NCBI GenBank assembly: GCA_905479195.1
Contig: CAJQLO010000001.1
Location: 716,948-780,947 of the forward strand
Reading direction: 5' to 3'
DNA length: 64,000 nt
Source of the DNA: an uncultured Gammaproteobacteria bacterium
Lineage (GTDB): Bacteria > Pseudomonadota > Gammaproteobacteria > GCA-002705445 > GCA-002716945
Shown here: positions 18,859-30,122 of the stretch, piece after piece
Numbering within the stretch: position 1 is the first letter of the stretch
Layout: each line of letters opens with the position of its first letter
Translations under genes and position numbers: made by a program
Notes under the pieces: generated by a model
Told to the model about the DNA's origin: nothing
Databases searched by the model: none
Seen by the model: only the letters and a program-made list of their open reading frames with translations

Positions 18859-19182
18859 TTACTTTATAGACTCCAGAGAATTTTTAGGTAATATTTTACT
18901 AACAGAAGACTTTTGAAGTTTAATCACAACATCGCTCGAAATTTTTAGTTGTATATAAGATTCTCCAATCTTTAGTACTACACCTAATATTCCACCAGTT
19001 GTCGAAACTTCATCTCCTACTTTTAATTCCTCTACCATTTGCTTATGTTCTTTTAATTTTTTTGACTGCGGTCTAATTAAAATAAAATACATTAAGACTA
19101 GAATAAAAATGGGTAAAAGAAATCCTAGTGCTGATGGTTCCTGGGTGTCTGTTGCTGCATACGCTATATTTATAAAATCCAT
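18859..19182 (-). CDS. yajC: Sec translocon accessory protein YajC
   Basis: YajC is the small single-span subunit of the SecDF-YajC complex. After a short periplasmic start (MDFINIAYAATD) comes a membrane helix near 18-38, then RPQSKKLKEHKQMVEEL and VGDEVSTTGGILGVV, both typical. The frame is open to 19215, but the ATG at 19182 is preceded by GAGG, lies just after the tgt stop and gives the normal N-terminus, so I take it as the start (107 residues). Confidence 0.92.
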   Translation of the reverse strand: MDFINIAYAATDTQEPSALGFLLPIFILVLMYFILIRPQSKKLKEHKQMVEELKVGDEVSTTGGILGVVLKIGESYIQLKISSDVVIKLQKSSVSKILPKNSLESIK

Positions 19183-19189
19183 ATTAACC

Positions 19190-21318
<2,129 letters not shown>

Positions 21319-21329
21319 GATACTGCAAA

Positions 21330-21357
21330 ATAATACTTCTAATGCTGCTTATGTCAA
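21330..21357 (-). promoter_or_regulatory. queA promoter
   Basis: On the minus strand a perfect -35 TTGACA (21357-21352), a 16-base spacer and -10 TATTAT (21335-21330) precede the queA ATG by 11 bases. The predicted 5' leader is only about 4-5 bases, with no clear Shine-Dalgarno. Confidence 0.65.
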
Positions 21358-21385
21358 TAAAATTATATATTAGTATATTCTAATA

Positions 21386-21414
21386 TTGATTTATAGCTCT
21401 ATATTTGCTTTAAT
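21386..21414 (+). promoter_or_regulatory. Promoter of the small gene at 21420
   Basis: TTGATT (21386-21391), a 17-base spacer and TTTAAT (21409-21414, preceded by TGC as an extended -10) end 5 bases before the ATG at 21420. This predicts a leaderless transcript. Confidence 0.55.
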
Positions 21415-21419
21415 TAGCT

Positions 21420-21863
21420 ATGAGTTTAATAAATAACTTCCCGCATGATGGAATAGTAACAATTAACAGAGTGATACTTAAAGACGAGTATACTCTGGAT
21501 GATCTTCAAGAGAGAGTCGCTGTAATGTGTGAAAATGTGAAAACATATCACTCAGATACAGGCTTTATTGGAGGCATGGTTGTTCTAAATAGTGGACAAA
21601 TCTCTAATGAAGGTTCCAATATCGGGAAAGCGTTAGCTTCTGATCTTAAAGATCGTGAGGCACTAATCATAACATTCTGGAAATCTTATGATGATCATGA
21701 GAATTCTCATAAAAGCGAGACTTTTCAACCCTTATTCCAAAAAGTAATTGATGTCTGCGATAATGGTAATGAAGAAATTGTCTATAGTATGCTCTGGCAA
21801 GGGGCTGCTTATACTCCAGAAATGGCTAAATTAGCAAGATCAGCTAAAAAAGAAAATAAATAG
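21420..21863 (+). CDS. Conserved small protein, possible dimeric alpha/beta-barrel (antibiotic-monooxygenase-like) fold
   Basis: I do not recognise the family firmly. The 147-residue product has no signal peptide or membrane segment. The pattern of a beta strand, a helix (DDLQERVAVMCENVKTY), then GFIGGMVVLNSG and EALIITFWKSYDDHENSH resembles the ABM/stress-response ferredoxin-like fold, in which W/H residues in this position are common. The C-terminal YTPEMAKLARSAKKENK is charged. It is convergent with the small membrane protein at 21864 with no gap. Function unknown. Confidence 0.6.
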   Translation: MSLINNFPHDGIVTINRVILKDEYTLDDLQERVAVMCENVKTYHSDTGFIGGMVVLNSGQISNEGSNIGKALASDLKDREALIITFWKSYDDHENSHKSETFQPLFQKVIDVCDNGNEEIVYSMLWQGAAYTPEMAKLARSAKKENK

Positions 21864-22064
21864 TTAAACTATTGGAGGATTTTTTTTATTCGTCCTTTTA
21901 TGTCTTCCGCCAATTAACTTATGTTTTTTCAGTTTTTCCTCGATATTTTCTAATGTAGTATCTTTAAGCGCAATTTCTTTCGATAGCTTTATTTGTTTAT
22001 AAGAATATATTCCAATAAGAACCAATACAATAATAATAAAAGAGTAAATCAATATAATATCCAT
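21864..22064 (-). CDS. Small single-span membrane protein
   Basis: The 66-residue product has one hydrophobic N-terminal segment (residues 3-20) followed by a charged coiled-coil-prone stretch (KLSKEIALKDTTLENIEEKLKKHK) and a basic tail. No family is recognised. A TATTAT box (22076-22071) ends 6 bases before the ATG, the same short spacing seen at several first genes here, which supports it being expressed. It does not overlap its neighbours. Confidence 0.6.
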   Translation of the reverse strand: MDIILIYSFIIIVLVLIGIYSYKQIKLSKEIALKDTTLENIEEKLKKHKLIGGRHKRTNKKNPPIV

Positions 22065-22139
22065 ATAAAGATAATATCATGATTTTATATGGATATTTAT
22101 TGATAAGAAAAATATTTCAAGCTATAAAAGATAATCTTC

Positions 22140-22220
22140 TACTCGAGGTGGGATTCGAACCCACATGTCTTGCGACAGAGGATTTTGAATCCTCCGTGTA
22201 TACCATTCCACCACTCGAGC
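22140..22220 (-). tRNA. tRNA-Leu (anticodon CAA)
   Basis: The minus strand folds as a class II tRNA: acceptor GCTCGAG pairing with CTCGAGT plus discriminator A, D arm GTG/CAC, anticodon stem GAGGA/TCCTC with loop TTCAAAA (anticodon CAA, reading UUG), a variable arm TGTC/GACA, and T arm GTGGG/CCCAC with TTCGAAT. The 3' CCA is not encoded. Confidence 0.95.
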
Positions 22221-22229
22221 AGAATAATT

Positions 22230-22257
22230 ATTATATATTATGAGGGGGCACTTGTAA
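22230..22257 (-). promoter_or_regulatory. tRNA-Leu promoter
   Basis: On the minus strand TTACAA (22257-22252), a 16-base spacer and TATAAT (22235-22230) lie 9 bases upstream of the tRNA 5' end. The rest of the gap to the PfkB gene start holds nothing else I can recognise. Confidence 0.6.
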
Positions 22258-22438
22258 TAAGATTTCTTAATCAACTTTTTTCTTATAATACCTATATATT
22301 TATATCATTTGCTCGGGAAGTTTTCTAATTTTATAATACAAGAAAGGATTTTATGATATCCTATATGTCAATAAATATATGACTATGAAGTCATTAAAGA
22401 ATTCAATATGAAACTAATTATAATAAAGGATGGAGAGT

Positions 22439-23440
22439 ATGAGCAAATATAAACTATATGGTATTGGAAATGCATTACTAGATTATGAATATAAGATTAA
22501 TGATCAAATTCTAGAAGATCTCAAGCTTGAAAAAGGATGTATGCTATTAAATGAATATGAGAAACACTTTGCACTTCATGAAAAATTAAAAGCCATGAGA
22601 CCTCCAGAAAAAATTATACCAGGCGGGTCAGTAGCAAATTCTGTATATGCAATGGCTCAATTTACCGATAATGTTTGTTTCTCAGGGAAAGTTTCAGATG
22701 ATGAATCTGGCAAAAATTTCATCAATTGCTTAAATGAATCAGGTGTTGATGCATATGTTGCTAAAATTAATGACCAAAGAAGTGGTGAATGTTTAGTTCT
22801 GATTACACCTGATAATGAAAGAACAATGAATACTTTTTTAGGTTCATCAAGCTTATTAGGTGAAAATGATATAAGCAAAGAATCAATTAAAGATTCTAAT
22901 TATTTATTGATAGAGGGCTATTTAGTGACGTCAGATACAACTTTGAATGTAGGAATAGCTGCGATAAATATTGCTCATGAGAATAATACAAGAATAGTCA
23001 TAACTTTATCAGATCCAAATATTGTTTCATACTTCCGAGATAACATGATGAAATTATTTGATAAAAAATCACATATAATTTTTTGCAATGAGCAAGAAGC
23101 CCTTAACTTTTCACAAGCTGATAACTTAAAAGATGCCGAAAAATTTCTTAAAGAACTAACTAACATGTATATCATTACACTTGGATCTAAAGGAGCAATA
23201 TGCTTCGATGGAGCTAATAATCATAAAATTTCTGGTCATCAAGTTGAGTCTAAAGACTTTACTGGTGCAGGCGATATGTTTCTTGGTGCTTTCATGCATC
23301 AATATACAGATACTAATATTCTTGAGTCTATGAAATTTGCAAATTATTGTGCATCAAAGATTATACAGATATATGGTGCTAAATTTAACAATGCAAACGA
23401 TTACCAAGAATTGAAAAAAAATTTTAAATCATTAATTTAA
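22439..23440 (+). CDS. PfkB-family carbohydrate/nucleoside kinase (adenosine kinase-like)
   Basis: The protein is a ribokinase-fold kinase. The first PfkB signature appears as IPGGSVANSVYAMAQF (near 55-70) and the second, with the catalytic base, as FTGAGDMFLGAFMHQ (near 270). Such long gammaproteobacterial members are usually annotated as adenosine kinase or sugar kinase; the substrate cannot be set from sequence. I chose the ATG at 22439 because AAAGGA lies 8 bases upstream, while the in-frame ATG at 22430 sits on top of that site. Its 3' end overlaps the convergent pyrF by 17 bases. Confidence 0.88.
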   Translation: MSKYKLYGIGNALLDYEYKINDQILEDLKLEKGCMLLNEYEKHFALHEKLKAMRPPEKIIPGGSVANSVYAMAQFTDNVCFSGKVSDDESGKNFINCLNESGVDAYVAKINDQRSGECLVLITPDNERTMNTFLGSSSLLGENDISKESIKDSNYLLIEGYLVTSDTTLNVGIAAINIAHENNTRIVITLSDPNIVSYFRDNMMKLFDKKSHIIFCNEQEALNFSQADNLKDAEKFLKELTNMYIITLGSKGAICFDGANNHKISGHQVESKDFTGAGDMFLGAFMHQYTDTNILESMKFANYCASKIIQIYGAKFNNANDYQELKKNFKSLI

Positions 23441-24128
23441 TTTTTTCTACAATGCTCATTGGGTCTTTAGCTTCTGTAATAGGGCGACCTATAACAAGAT
23501 AAGAACTGCCAAGTTCCAAAGCTATCTTTGGTGTATATATTTTTGAATGGTCATTTGAATCATCGCTCAACCTTATTCCTGGCGTAACGAATTCTAAGCT
23601 ATTTTTAGATGTATTTATAGAATTAATATCTCCAGGAGAACATACAACTCCATCTATCTTTGCATCACTAGCTATTATTGATAAATTTTTCACTACATCT
23701 TCACGCGTATTCATACCAAGGTGAGCCATACTCTCTTCATTGTGACTAGTTAACAGAGTAACCCCAATTATTTTAGATTTTTTATTAACTTGATCCCTAG
23801 CTTCTTTAGCTGCAAGTACCATTTCTTGTCCGCCTAAAAGATGGATATTCAACATCCATATTCCTAATTTATAAGCTTCTAGACAAGCTTTATAAACTGT
23901 GACTGGTATGTCATGGAATTTTAAATCTAAAAATATTTCAAAATCCATATCTTGAAGCTCATCAATTATAGTTGGACCATATTTAGTAAAAAGTTGTTTA
24001 CCAATTTTTAATCTACAATACGATGGATCTAATTTTTTTGATAGTTCTAGAGCTTGCTTTTTATCATGATAATCTAAAGCAACGATTATTCTATTCTCTT
24101 CAAAATGACTATTCACTACTTCTTCCAT
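23424..24128 (-). CDS. pyrF: Orotidine 5'-phosphate decarboxylase
   Basis: PyrF makes UMP, the last step of pyrimidine synthesis. VALDYHDKKQAL near 17, the catalytic LDLKFHDIPVTV (Lys/Asp tetrad, near 66) and the phosphate-binding VTPGIRL and LVIGRPIT near the C-terminus are present. The 234 residues are full length. It overlaps the lapB 3' end by 20 bases and ends the gyrA...pyrF run, in the usual order lapA-lapB-pyrF. Confidence 0.95.
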   Translation of the reverse strand: MEEVVNSHFEENRIIVALDYHDKKQALELSKKLDPSYCRLKIGKQLFTKYGPTIIDELQDMDFEIFLDLKFHDIPVTVYKACLEAYKLGIWMLNIHLLGGQEMVLAAKEARDQVNKKSKIIGVTLLTSHNEESMAHLGMNTREDVVKNLSIIASDAKIDGVVCSPGDINSINTSKNSLEFVTPGIRLSDDSNDHSKIYTPKIALELGSSYLVIGRPITEAKDPMSIVEKIKLMI

Positions 24129-25281
24129 CTTCCATCATATCAACCACTGATTTCGGCACTATAGTCTCCCAGGTATTACAGCTTGGGCATATCCAGTTTA
24201 ACTCATTAGACTTATATCCACAATTGTTGCAAATAAAAAAATAACGCGAAGAAAAAATATTTTTATAAGAGTTAACTAAGTCGTATATAATGCTGTCAGC
24301 ATCAGTTTGCTCCTCTGTTGAAGCCAAAGTGTGAGTTATAATAAAGTTATTAACTAAATCAGCTCTATCAAAAAAATTAATATAAGTCATAGCCGTATCT
24401 TTGTCCTTTTCATAGAGAAGAAAGAAATATATATCTGGTATAAATGGCATATCTTTTATTTCAGATACGGTGGTTAATATTTTTAAAATCATTCCGCTAT
24501 TTTTTAACTCCTTAGCCAAAGAAATTATTTGGCCAACAATATATTGTCCAAAATTTTTATTTTGAATAATTACAGAATAATAGTATTGCACTGATATCCT
24601 AATATCATTTCTTGAATAATATTTAGCTAATTGATAATTTGCCCGTATGCATTCAGGGTTAGTTTTTAATGCTTTCTTTGATATCGCAATTGCTTTTTCA
24701 GTTTGATTTTGGTTGTTATATAAGTCGGATATTTCACAATAATATTGAGCGAGGAGCGGAGATGTCTGTTGGTTATTAATAAAAATAGTATCCATTGATT
24801 TTACTAATTCTATGGCTTTTTCCCAGTCTTTTGTCACTTCATATATTTTTAATAAATGCTCTGAACATGATTCTTTATAACTTTTGATTTCAGATAGATT
24901 TTTAAAAATTTTTTCAGAACGATCATAAAGCCCAGCAGAATGAAAGTCTTTAGCTAATTCATATAAAGCCTGATTTTTAAGCTCTATTTCTAAGGTTGGC
25001 CTTGAAAGAAGGTTTTGATGAATTAAAATTGCCTTATCAAACTCCCCTCTCTTTCTATATAATCCACCTAAAGCTAAATGCGTCTCGATAGTAGAGCTAT
25101 CTACATCCATTAATGCTGCAAATATTTTAAAAGCTTTATCTTCTTCATTATTTAATAAATAGTTTAGACCCCTATAGTACTCAGCATTAAAAATATTTTT
25201 AGTAGTTTTGGGCTTAGGTTTATAATAAAGATATGCTGATGATAATATAATCACCGTTATAATAATCAAAGCATAAATCAT
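24109..25281 (-). CDS. lapB: Lipopolysaccharide assembly protein LapB
   Basis: LapB regulates LpxC turnover by FtsH and so controls LPS synthesis. It has an N-terminal membrane anchor (residues 2-20), a long array of tetratricopeptide repeats, and a C-terminal rubredoxin-type knuckle pair, CNNCGY and CPSCNTW (near residues 353 and 367). The 390 residues match E. coli LapB (389). It overlaps lapA by 4 bases. Confidence 0.94.
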   Translation of the reverse strand: MIYALIIITVIILSSAYLYYKPKPKTTKNIFNAEYYRGLNYLLNNEEDKAFKIFAALMDVDSSTIETHLALGGLYRKRGEFDKAILIHQNLLSRPTLEIELKNQALYELAKDFHSAGLYDRSEKIFKNLSEIKSYKESCSEHLLKIYEVTKDWEKAIELVKSMDTIFINNQQTSPLLAQYYCEISDLYNNQNQTEKAIAISKKALKTNPECIRANYQLAKYYSRNDIRISVQYYYSVIIQNKNFGQYIVGQIISLAKELKNSGMILKILTTVSEIKDMPFIPDIYFFLLYEKDKDTAMTYINFFDRADLVNNFIITHTLASTEEQTDADSIIYDLVNSYKNIFSSRYFFICNNCGYKSNELNWICPSCNTWETIVPKSVVDMMEDGRSSE

Positions 25282-25574
25282 TCGTGATCATCTCTGAGAG
25301 GATTTTTTCTAAGACTATCAATCTCATCTTCTTTCGTTTTCAATATTTTTCTTAGATTTCTGCCCTCATGTTTATGGCTAATGTATGCAGATAAGAAAAA
25401 TAATAAAGCTAAAAAAGATCCTATTAGAAAACTTATAAATAGAAAAAGTGGCAAAGGAGAAGAATACTTCTGGAAATATAAATCTATTTCAATAGGCAAA
25501 GGATTAAGCATGGATATTATTATAGACAAAGCTAATAATGATAATGTTACTAAAAATATTAAAACTCTAAACAT
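25278..25574 (-). CDS. lapA: LapA-family inner membrane protein
   Basis: A 98-residue protein with two membrane segments (about 3-21 and 42-63) separated by the PLPIEIDLYFQKYSSPLPL loop, and a charged coiled tail, matches the LapA/DUF1049 family that partners LapB. Position between ihfB and lapB is standard. Confidence 0.88.
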   Translation of the reverse strand: MFRVLIFLVTLSLLALSIIISMLNPLPIEIDLYFQKYSSPLPLFLFISFLIGSFLALLFFLSAYISHKHEGRNLRKILKTKEDEIDSLRKNPLRDDHE

Positions 25575-25627
25575 AGTTACATATTATATTATTCTATTAG
25601 AGTGATTAATTGAAGATAAATTAAGTT

Positions 25628-25918
25628 TTAATTCTTATTATTTACTCTCGACTTGAGTTCTTTGCTAGGTTTAAAATGAACACTATTTCTTTTTTCCAAA
25701 GCCACTAATTCTCCAGTTTTAGGATTCCTAGCAGTTCGAGAATTATGATTATGCAAAGAGAATGTGCCGAAACCCCTGACCTCAACCCTATCACCAGAGT
25801 ATAAAGATTTTGATATATGTTCTAGTATCTTTTTAACAGAATAGTCAATATCAGAGGCGGTAAAAGATTTAAATTTACTTGAGAGTTTAGATATTAATTC
25901 TGATCTATTTAAAACCAT
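25628..25918 (-). CDS. ihfB: Integration host factor beta subunit
   Basis: IHF bends DNA in replication, recombination and transcription. The HU/IHF signature is seen as GFGTFSLHNHNSRTARNPKT (near 46-65), whose loop proline intercalates at the bend. The start MVLNRSELISKLSSKF and the location right after rpsA point to the beta subunit. The 96 residues are normal. Confidence 0.94.
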   Translation of the reverse strand: MVLNRSELISKLSSKFKSFTASDIDYSVKKILEHISKSLYSGDRVEVRGFGTFSLHNHNSRTARNPKTGELVALEKRNSVHFKPSKELKSRVNNKN

Positions 25919-25920
25919 AA

Positions 25921-27282
25921 CTACTCAGACTCTGTTTTCTCATCATTTTTAACTATATTCTGATCTTCGGACAACTGTTTAATGCCAAGAGAGACTCTTT
26001 CTCTGCTAGAATCTATGGACAGTATTACCGAGGTTACGTCATCACCTTTCTTATACGATCTTATAGCTGCCTCTTGCTTCTCTTCCGATGTAATATCTGT
26101 TATATGAATGAGCCCATCTATTCCACCGTCCAGCCCTACAAAGATACCAAAATCAGTTATTGACTTAATTTGACTAGTAACAATGTCACCTTTGCTATTG
26201 TTATCATCAAACTTCGCCCATGGGTTCTCCAGGCACTGTTTATGGCTTAACGAGACTCTTCTCTTTTCATTATCAATTTCCATAACTTTAACGTCAATTT
26301 CATCGCCTAAGTTAACTACTTTATTTGGGTTTATATTTTTATTTGTCCAATTAAGCTCAGATGTTCTAACTAGACCCTCTACATTGTCGCCAAGATCAAC
26401 AAAAACTCCATAGTCTGCTATGTTTGCAACTTTACCTTTATATACGGCACCTAATTCTAATTTATCTGGAATTTTATCCCATGGATCATCACCTAGTTGT
26501 TTCATCCCAAGACTAACTCTATTCTTCTCTTGGTCATATTTTAAGACAACTACATCCATCTCATCACCAACACGTAATATTTCGCTAGGATGATTAATTC
26601 TTTTCCATGATATATCTGTTATATGCAACAAACCATCTATGCCACCTAGGTCAATAAAGGCACCATAATCTGTAAGATTTTTAATAAATCCTTTTACAAC
26701 TTTTCCTTCGATATATTTCTCTGCAATTTCTTCTGGACTTGAATTTTGATCCATAAGAACTGCTTTTCTAGATAAAACAATATTATTTCGTATTTTATCC
26801 ATCTTAATAATTTTAAACTCTAATACTTTGCCTTCAATATAATCGGTTTCTTTAGTGGGTCTAACATCTACTAATGAGCCAGGTAAGAATGCTTTTATAT
26901 TCATTAAATCAACAGTAAAGCCACCTTTAACTTTTCCAGAAACTTTTCCTTCTATATTTTCTTGGCTGTTTTGAACTTTTTCTAACTCATCCCAAACTTT
27001 AGTTCTTTTCGCTTTTTCACGAGACATGATGGTTTCGCCATACCCATCTTCAATCATATCAAGCGTAACTTCAACTACGTCGCCTAATGAAATTTCTAGC
27101 TCACCCTTTAGATTCAGGAATTGATTTTTAGGAATAATACCTTCAGATTTTAGGCCTGCATTTATAACAACATAGTCATTTCTGATTTCTATGACTGTTG
27201 CAGTAACTATGCTACCAGCGGTCATGTCAACATTGCTCATGCTCTCATGAAATAATACTTCAAATTCTGATTGGGCTTCCAT
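25921..27282 (-). CDS. rpsA: 30S ribosomal protein S1, five-repeat form
   Basis: S1 binds mRNA and helps start translation. Five S1/OB repeats can be counted, beginning near residues 22 (GSIVTATVIEIRND), 108 (GKVSGKVKGGF), 193 (KGFIKNLTDYGAF), 280 (KGKVANIADYGVF) and 367 (TSQIKSITDFGIF). The usual gammaproteobacterial protein has six repeats and about 557 residues; this one has 453 and ends after repeat five. A GAGGAAAAA ribosome binding site precedes the ATG. It lies 22 bases after cmk. Confidence 0.95.
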   Translation of the reverse strand: MEAQSEFEVLFHESMSNVDMTAGSIVTATVIEIRNDYVVINAGLKSEGIIPKNQFLNLKGELEISLGDVVEVTLDMIEDGYGETIMSREKAKRTKVWDELEKVQNSQENIEGKVSGKVKGGFTVDLMNIKAFLPGSLVDVRPTKETDYIEGKVLEFKIIKMDKIRNNIVLSRKAVLMDQNSSPEEIAEKYIEGKVVKGFIKNLTDYGAFIDLGGIDGLLHITDISWKRINHPSEILRVGDEMDVVVLKYDQEKNRVSLGMKQLGDDPWDKIPDKLELGAVYKGKVANIADYGVFVDLGDNVEGLVRTSELNWTNKNINPNKVVNLGDEIDVKVMEIDNEKRRVSLSHKQCLENPWAKFDDNNSKGDIVTSQIKSITDFGIFVGLDGGIDGLIHITDITSEEKQEAAIRSYKKGDDVTSVILSIDSSRERVSLGIKQLSEDQNIVKNDEKTESE

Positions 27283-27304
27283 TAATTATTTTTCCTCATT
27301 TAAT

Positions 27305-27976
27305 TCAAACTCTTGATATCTTATACAATCCAAGGATTTTATCAAGGATAGTATCAATATTTAATTTACTAGAGTCGATAATAATAGCATCTTTAGCAGC
27401 TTTTAATGGCGAAACTTCTCTATTAATATCCTTTTCATCTCTTTCTTCCAAAGATTTACGTATATTTAGCAGATTTGGGTTAGATCCAGACTTAATCATC
27501 TCCTCATATCTCCTTTTCGCCCTAACATCTATGCTAGCTGTAAAATATATTTTTAGTGCAGCTTCTGGGAAAACTTTTGTTCCCATGTCTCTGCCGTTTG
27601 CTATCAGTCCTGGTGCTTGCGCACATGCATGCTGAATTGATAATAAGACATTTCTGATATCTTCATTTTTAGAAATATTAGACGCTTCCAATCCTATTTC
27701 TTCATTATATAGATTCTTAGTAATATCACTAGAATTATAAATAACGCTAAACCCTAAATCTTTATTAGGTGCCATCCTAAGATTAGAAATTATTCTTGCA
27801 ATAGCATCAACTGTATAAGCATCAATATTTTCTATAATTTTGATATAAGCAAATGCACGATATAAGACTCCACTATCTAATATATAAAATCCTAGATGAT
27901 TAGATAATAATTTAGATATAGTAGTTTTTCCTGAACTAGCTAAACCATCTATTGTGATAATAGGTACATTATTCAT
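27305..27976 (-). CDS. cmk: Cytidylate kinase
   Basis: Cmk phosphorylates CMP and dCMP. The P-loop reads IDGLASSGKTTISKLL (near 7-20) and the CMP-binding ANGRDMGTKVFPEA motif lies near 125. The 223 residues are typical. It overlaps the aroA stop by 4 bases and leads into rpsA, the standard order. Confidence 0.94.
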   Translation of the reverse strand: MNNVPIITIDGLASSGKTTISKLLSNHLGFYILDSGVLYRAFAYIKIIENIDAYTVDAIARIISNLRMAPNKDLGFSVIYNSSDITKNLYNEEIGLEASNISKNEDIRNVLLSIQHACAQAPGLIANGRDMGTKVFPEAALKIYFTASIDVRAKRRYEEMIKSGSNPNLLNIRKSLEERDEKDINREVSPLKAAKDAIIIDSSKLNIDTILDKILGLYKISRV

Positions 27977-29277
27977 ACTGTATACACGTCTATTTTTTGA
28001 TCTCTCAAGATATCCTCAAAGTTTGGAAAAGAAGTATTAATGTTGCTAGTATTTAGAACTGTTATAGGTTTATCAGAAACTAATCCTGCTATCAAAAAAG
28101 ACATTGCTATTCTATGATCTCCATAACTATCAATGATGCCGCCACTAAAGGTCCCACCAGTAATCTTTATAGAATTCTCGGTTGAAACTATGTCTATGCC
28201 TAATTTTTTAAGTCCATTCTCCATCGCCTCTATGCGATCACTCTCTTTATATCTCAGCTCATGTATATCTTCTACTAAGGACTGACCATTGCAAGTTGCG
28301 CATGCAATAAATAAGACTGGTAATTCATCTATTAGGCGAGAAATTATATCTCCTGAAATATTAATAGGAGTTAATTGAGAATACTTTACTTTAATATCTG
28401 CCACCGGTTCATTACATATAGTGCGGCAATTAGTAAGCTTAATATTTGCGCCCATTTTTAATAAGATATCTATAATTCCAGTTCTCAATGGGTTTACCCC
28501 AATATTATTTAATGTGATATCTGAATCTCTTTTAATTAAAGCCGCAACAATAAAAAAAGCAGCTGAGGATATGTCCGATGGAATATCTATATCTTTTGCT
28601 ACTATATTTTTACAGCCCTGTAATCTTACAATTTTTTTATCTATTGAGATTGGGTATTCCATATATTTTAAAAGTCGCTCCGTATGATCTCTTGTCTTTA
28701 TATCTTCACTAATAATAGATTCACCTTTTATATATAATGCTGCTAAAATTAAAGATGACTTAACTTGTGCGCTAGGAATATGGCTATGATATTTGATAGG
28801 TTTCATAGAGTTAGACGATTTAAAATTCATTGGCAACTTTTGATCTTTTGATTTAATTAGTGCACCAAAAGATTCAAGTGGCTCAATGATTCGCTTCATA
28901 GGTCTTGTTACTAATGACTCATCTCCTGAAATTGAGCTATTAAAATTTTGAGTAGAAAGTATGCCAGACAATAATCTTGCCATTGTTCCCGAGTTACCTG
29001 CATAAATTTGAGATTTTGTTTCTGAAAGTCCGTTTAGTCCTTTACCTAATATTGTAACTGTATCATCATCAATCTGAATATTTATCCCAAGTTCTCTGAA
29101 TGCCTCAAGAGTTCTCATACAATCTTCAGACAAAAGACTATTTGAAATTTTAAGTTGCCCATCAGACAAAGACCCCAGCATTATTGCTCTATGGGTAATA
29201 GACTTATCCCCTGGAATACTTATCGGTCCTTCTAGTTTCTTGGGGTTATTAATTATTAGATTCAAATTTTCCTTCAT
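27973..29277 (-). CDS. aroA: 3-phosphoshikimate 1-carboxyvinyltransferase (EPSP synthase)
   Basis: AroA is the sixth step of the shikimate pathway. Motifs include PGDKSITHRAIMLGSLSDG (near 22), the PEP-binding YAGNSGTMARLLSG (near 92), ELRYKESDR (near 340) and GDHRIAMSFLIAGL (near 383). The 434 residues are normal. In Pseudomonas aroA is fused to tyrA; here the two are separate genes overlapping by 4 bases. Confidence 0.95.
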   Translation of the reverse strand: MKENLNLIINNPKKLEGPISIPGDKSITHRAIMLGSLSDGQLKISNSLLSEDCMRTLEAFRELGINIQIDDDTVTILGKGLNGLSETKSQIYAGNSGTMARLLSGILSTQNFNSSISGDESLVTRPMKRIIEPLESFGALIKSKDQKLPMNFKSSNSMKPIKYHSHIPSAQVKSSLILAALYIKGESIISEDIKTRDHTERLLKYMEYPISIDKKIVRLQGCKNIVAKDIDIPSDISSAAFFIVAALIKRDSDITLNNIGVNPLRTGIIDILLKMGANIKLTNCRTICNEPVADIKVKYSQLTPINISGDIISRLIDELPVLFIACATCNGQSLVEDIHELRYKESDRIEAMENGLKKLGIDIVSTENSIKITGGTFSGGIIDSYGDHRIAMSFLIAGLVSDKPITVLNTSNINTSFPNFEDILRDQKIDVYTV

Positions 29278-30122
29278 TTCTTATCTAACTTAGCTTTAAT
29301 TCCACTCAGATATAAACGTAAAGACTTATCGTTACTCTTAACCATATTTTTAATCAAACCTAGCTCTTTTATAAGCATGTTGATTGAAGTAACAATATTT
29401 TTCTCATTGGTTCCACAAATATCACTCCACATTACTCCATCACTATGGGCCAATCTTGCAAAATCTCTAAAGCCTCCTCCAGTATAATCTTTTATATTTT
29501 TTATAGACTGAGTATTTAATATAATATTAACTAGTGCAAAAGAAACAAGATGCGGTAAATGACTTGTTTCTGACAAAACCAGATCATGTAGTTTAGGAGA
29601 TATCATTGTCACTTTACATTTCATTGCTTTCCAAAATCTAGATACTTTTTTGACTAATTTTTTTTTAGTTTTTTCTGTAGGCGTGATCAATACTACAGCT
29701 TTGTCAAAAAGATTTTTCTCATACGCTATAATCGTACTTGTCTCTTTACCGGTTAATGGATGAGAGCCTATAAAACATTCCTCATGGTCGACTATAGTTA
29801 GTTTTAAAATATTAATTATATTCTGCTTAGTACTTCCAATGTCAGTAATAATAGCATCAGATTTTTTATATTTATTAATAATATTAAAAATATTTTTATA
29901 TGCACTCATCGGCGCGCATATTATTATAAAATCAGATTCTGATAAGTATTTGAAATCTTTATCATCATAATCACTAACAAGCTTCTTTTCTTTAGCATAT
30001 TTTAAGCTACTAATATTTTTATCATAGGCATATATTTTTTTTGCTAGTTTTTTGCTTTTAATTGAGGATGCAAGAGAGCCACCCATCATACCTAAGCCAA
30101 AAATATAAATAGAATTGTACAC
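29274..30122 (-). CDS. tyrA: Prephenate dehydrogenase
   Basis: TyrA converts prephenate to 4-hydroxyphenylpyruvate for tyrosine. The dinucleotide fold starts IFGLGMMGGSLASSI (near 8). IITDIGSTKQNI (near 90), SHPLTGKE (near 119) and the catalytic-region SETSHLPHLVSFAL (near 188) are typical. There is no chorismate mutase domain. The 282 residues match stand-alone enzymes. It directly follows hisC. Confidence 0.92.
   Translation of the reverse strand: MYNSIYIFGLGMMGGSLASSIKSKKLAKKIYAYDKNISSLKYAKEKKLVSDYDDKDFKYLSESDFIIICAPMSAYKNIFNIINKYKKSDAIITDIGSTKQNIINILKLTIVDHEECFIGSHPLTGKETSTIIAYEKNLFDKAVVLITPTEKTKKKLVKKVSRFWKAMKCKVTMISPKLHDLVLSETSHLPHLVSFALVNIILNTQSIKNIKDYTGGGFRDFARLAHSDGVMWSDICGTNEKNIVTSINMLIKELGLIKNMVKSNDKSLRLYLSGIKAKLDKK

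Noticed and set aside
29274..30122. tyrA-aroA fusion as in Pseudomonas
   Set aside because: A stop codon separates the frames; the genes overlap by 4 bases in different frames, so they are separate proteins.
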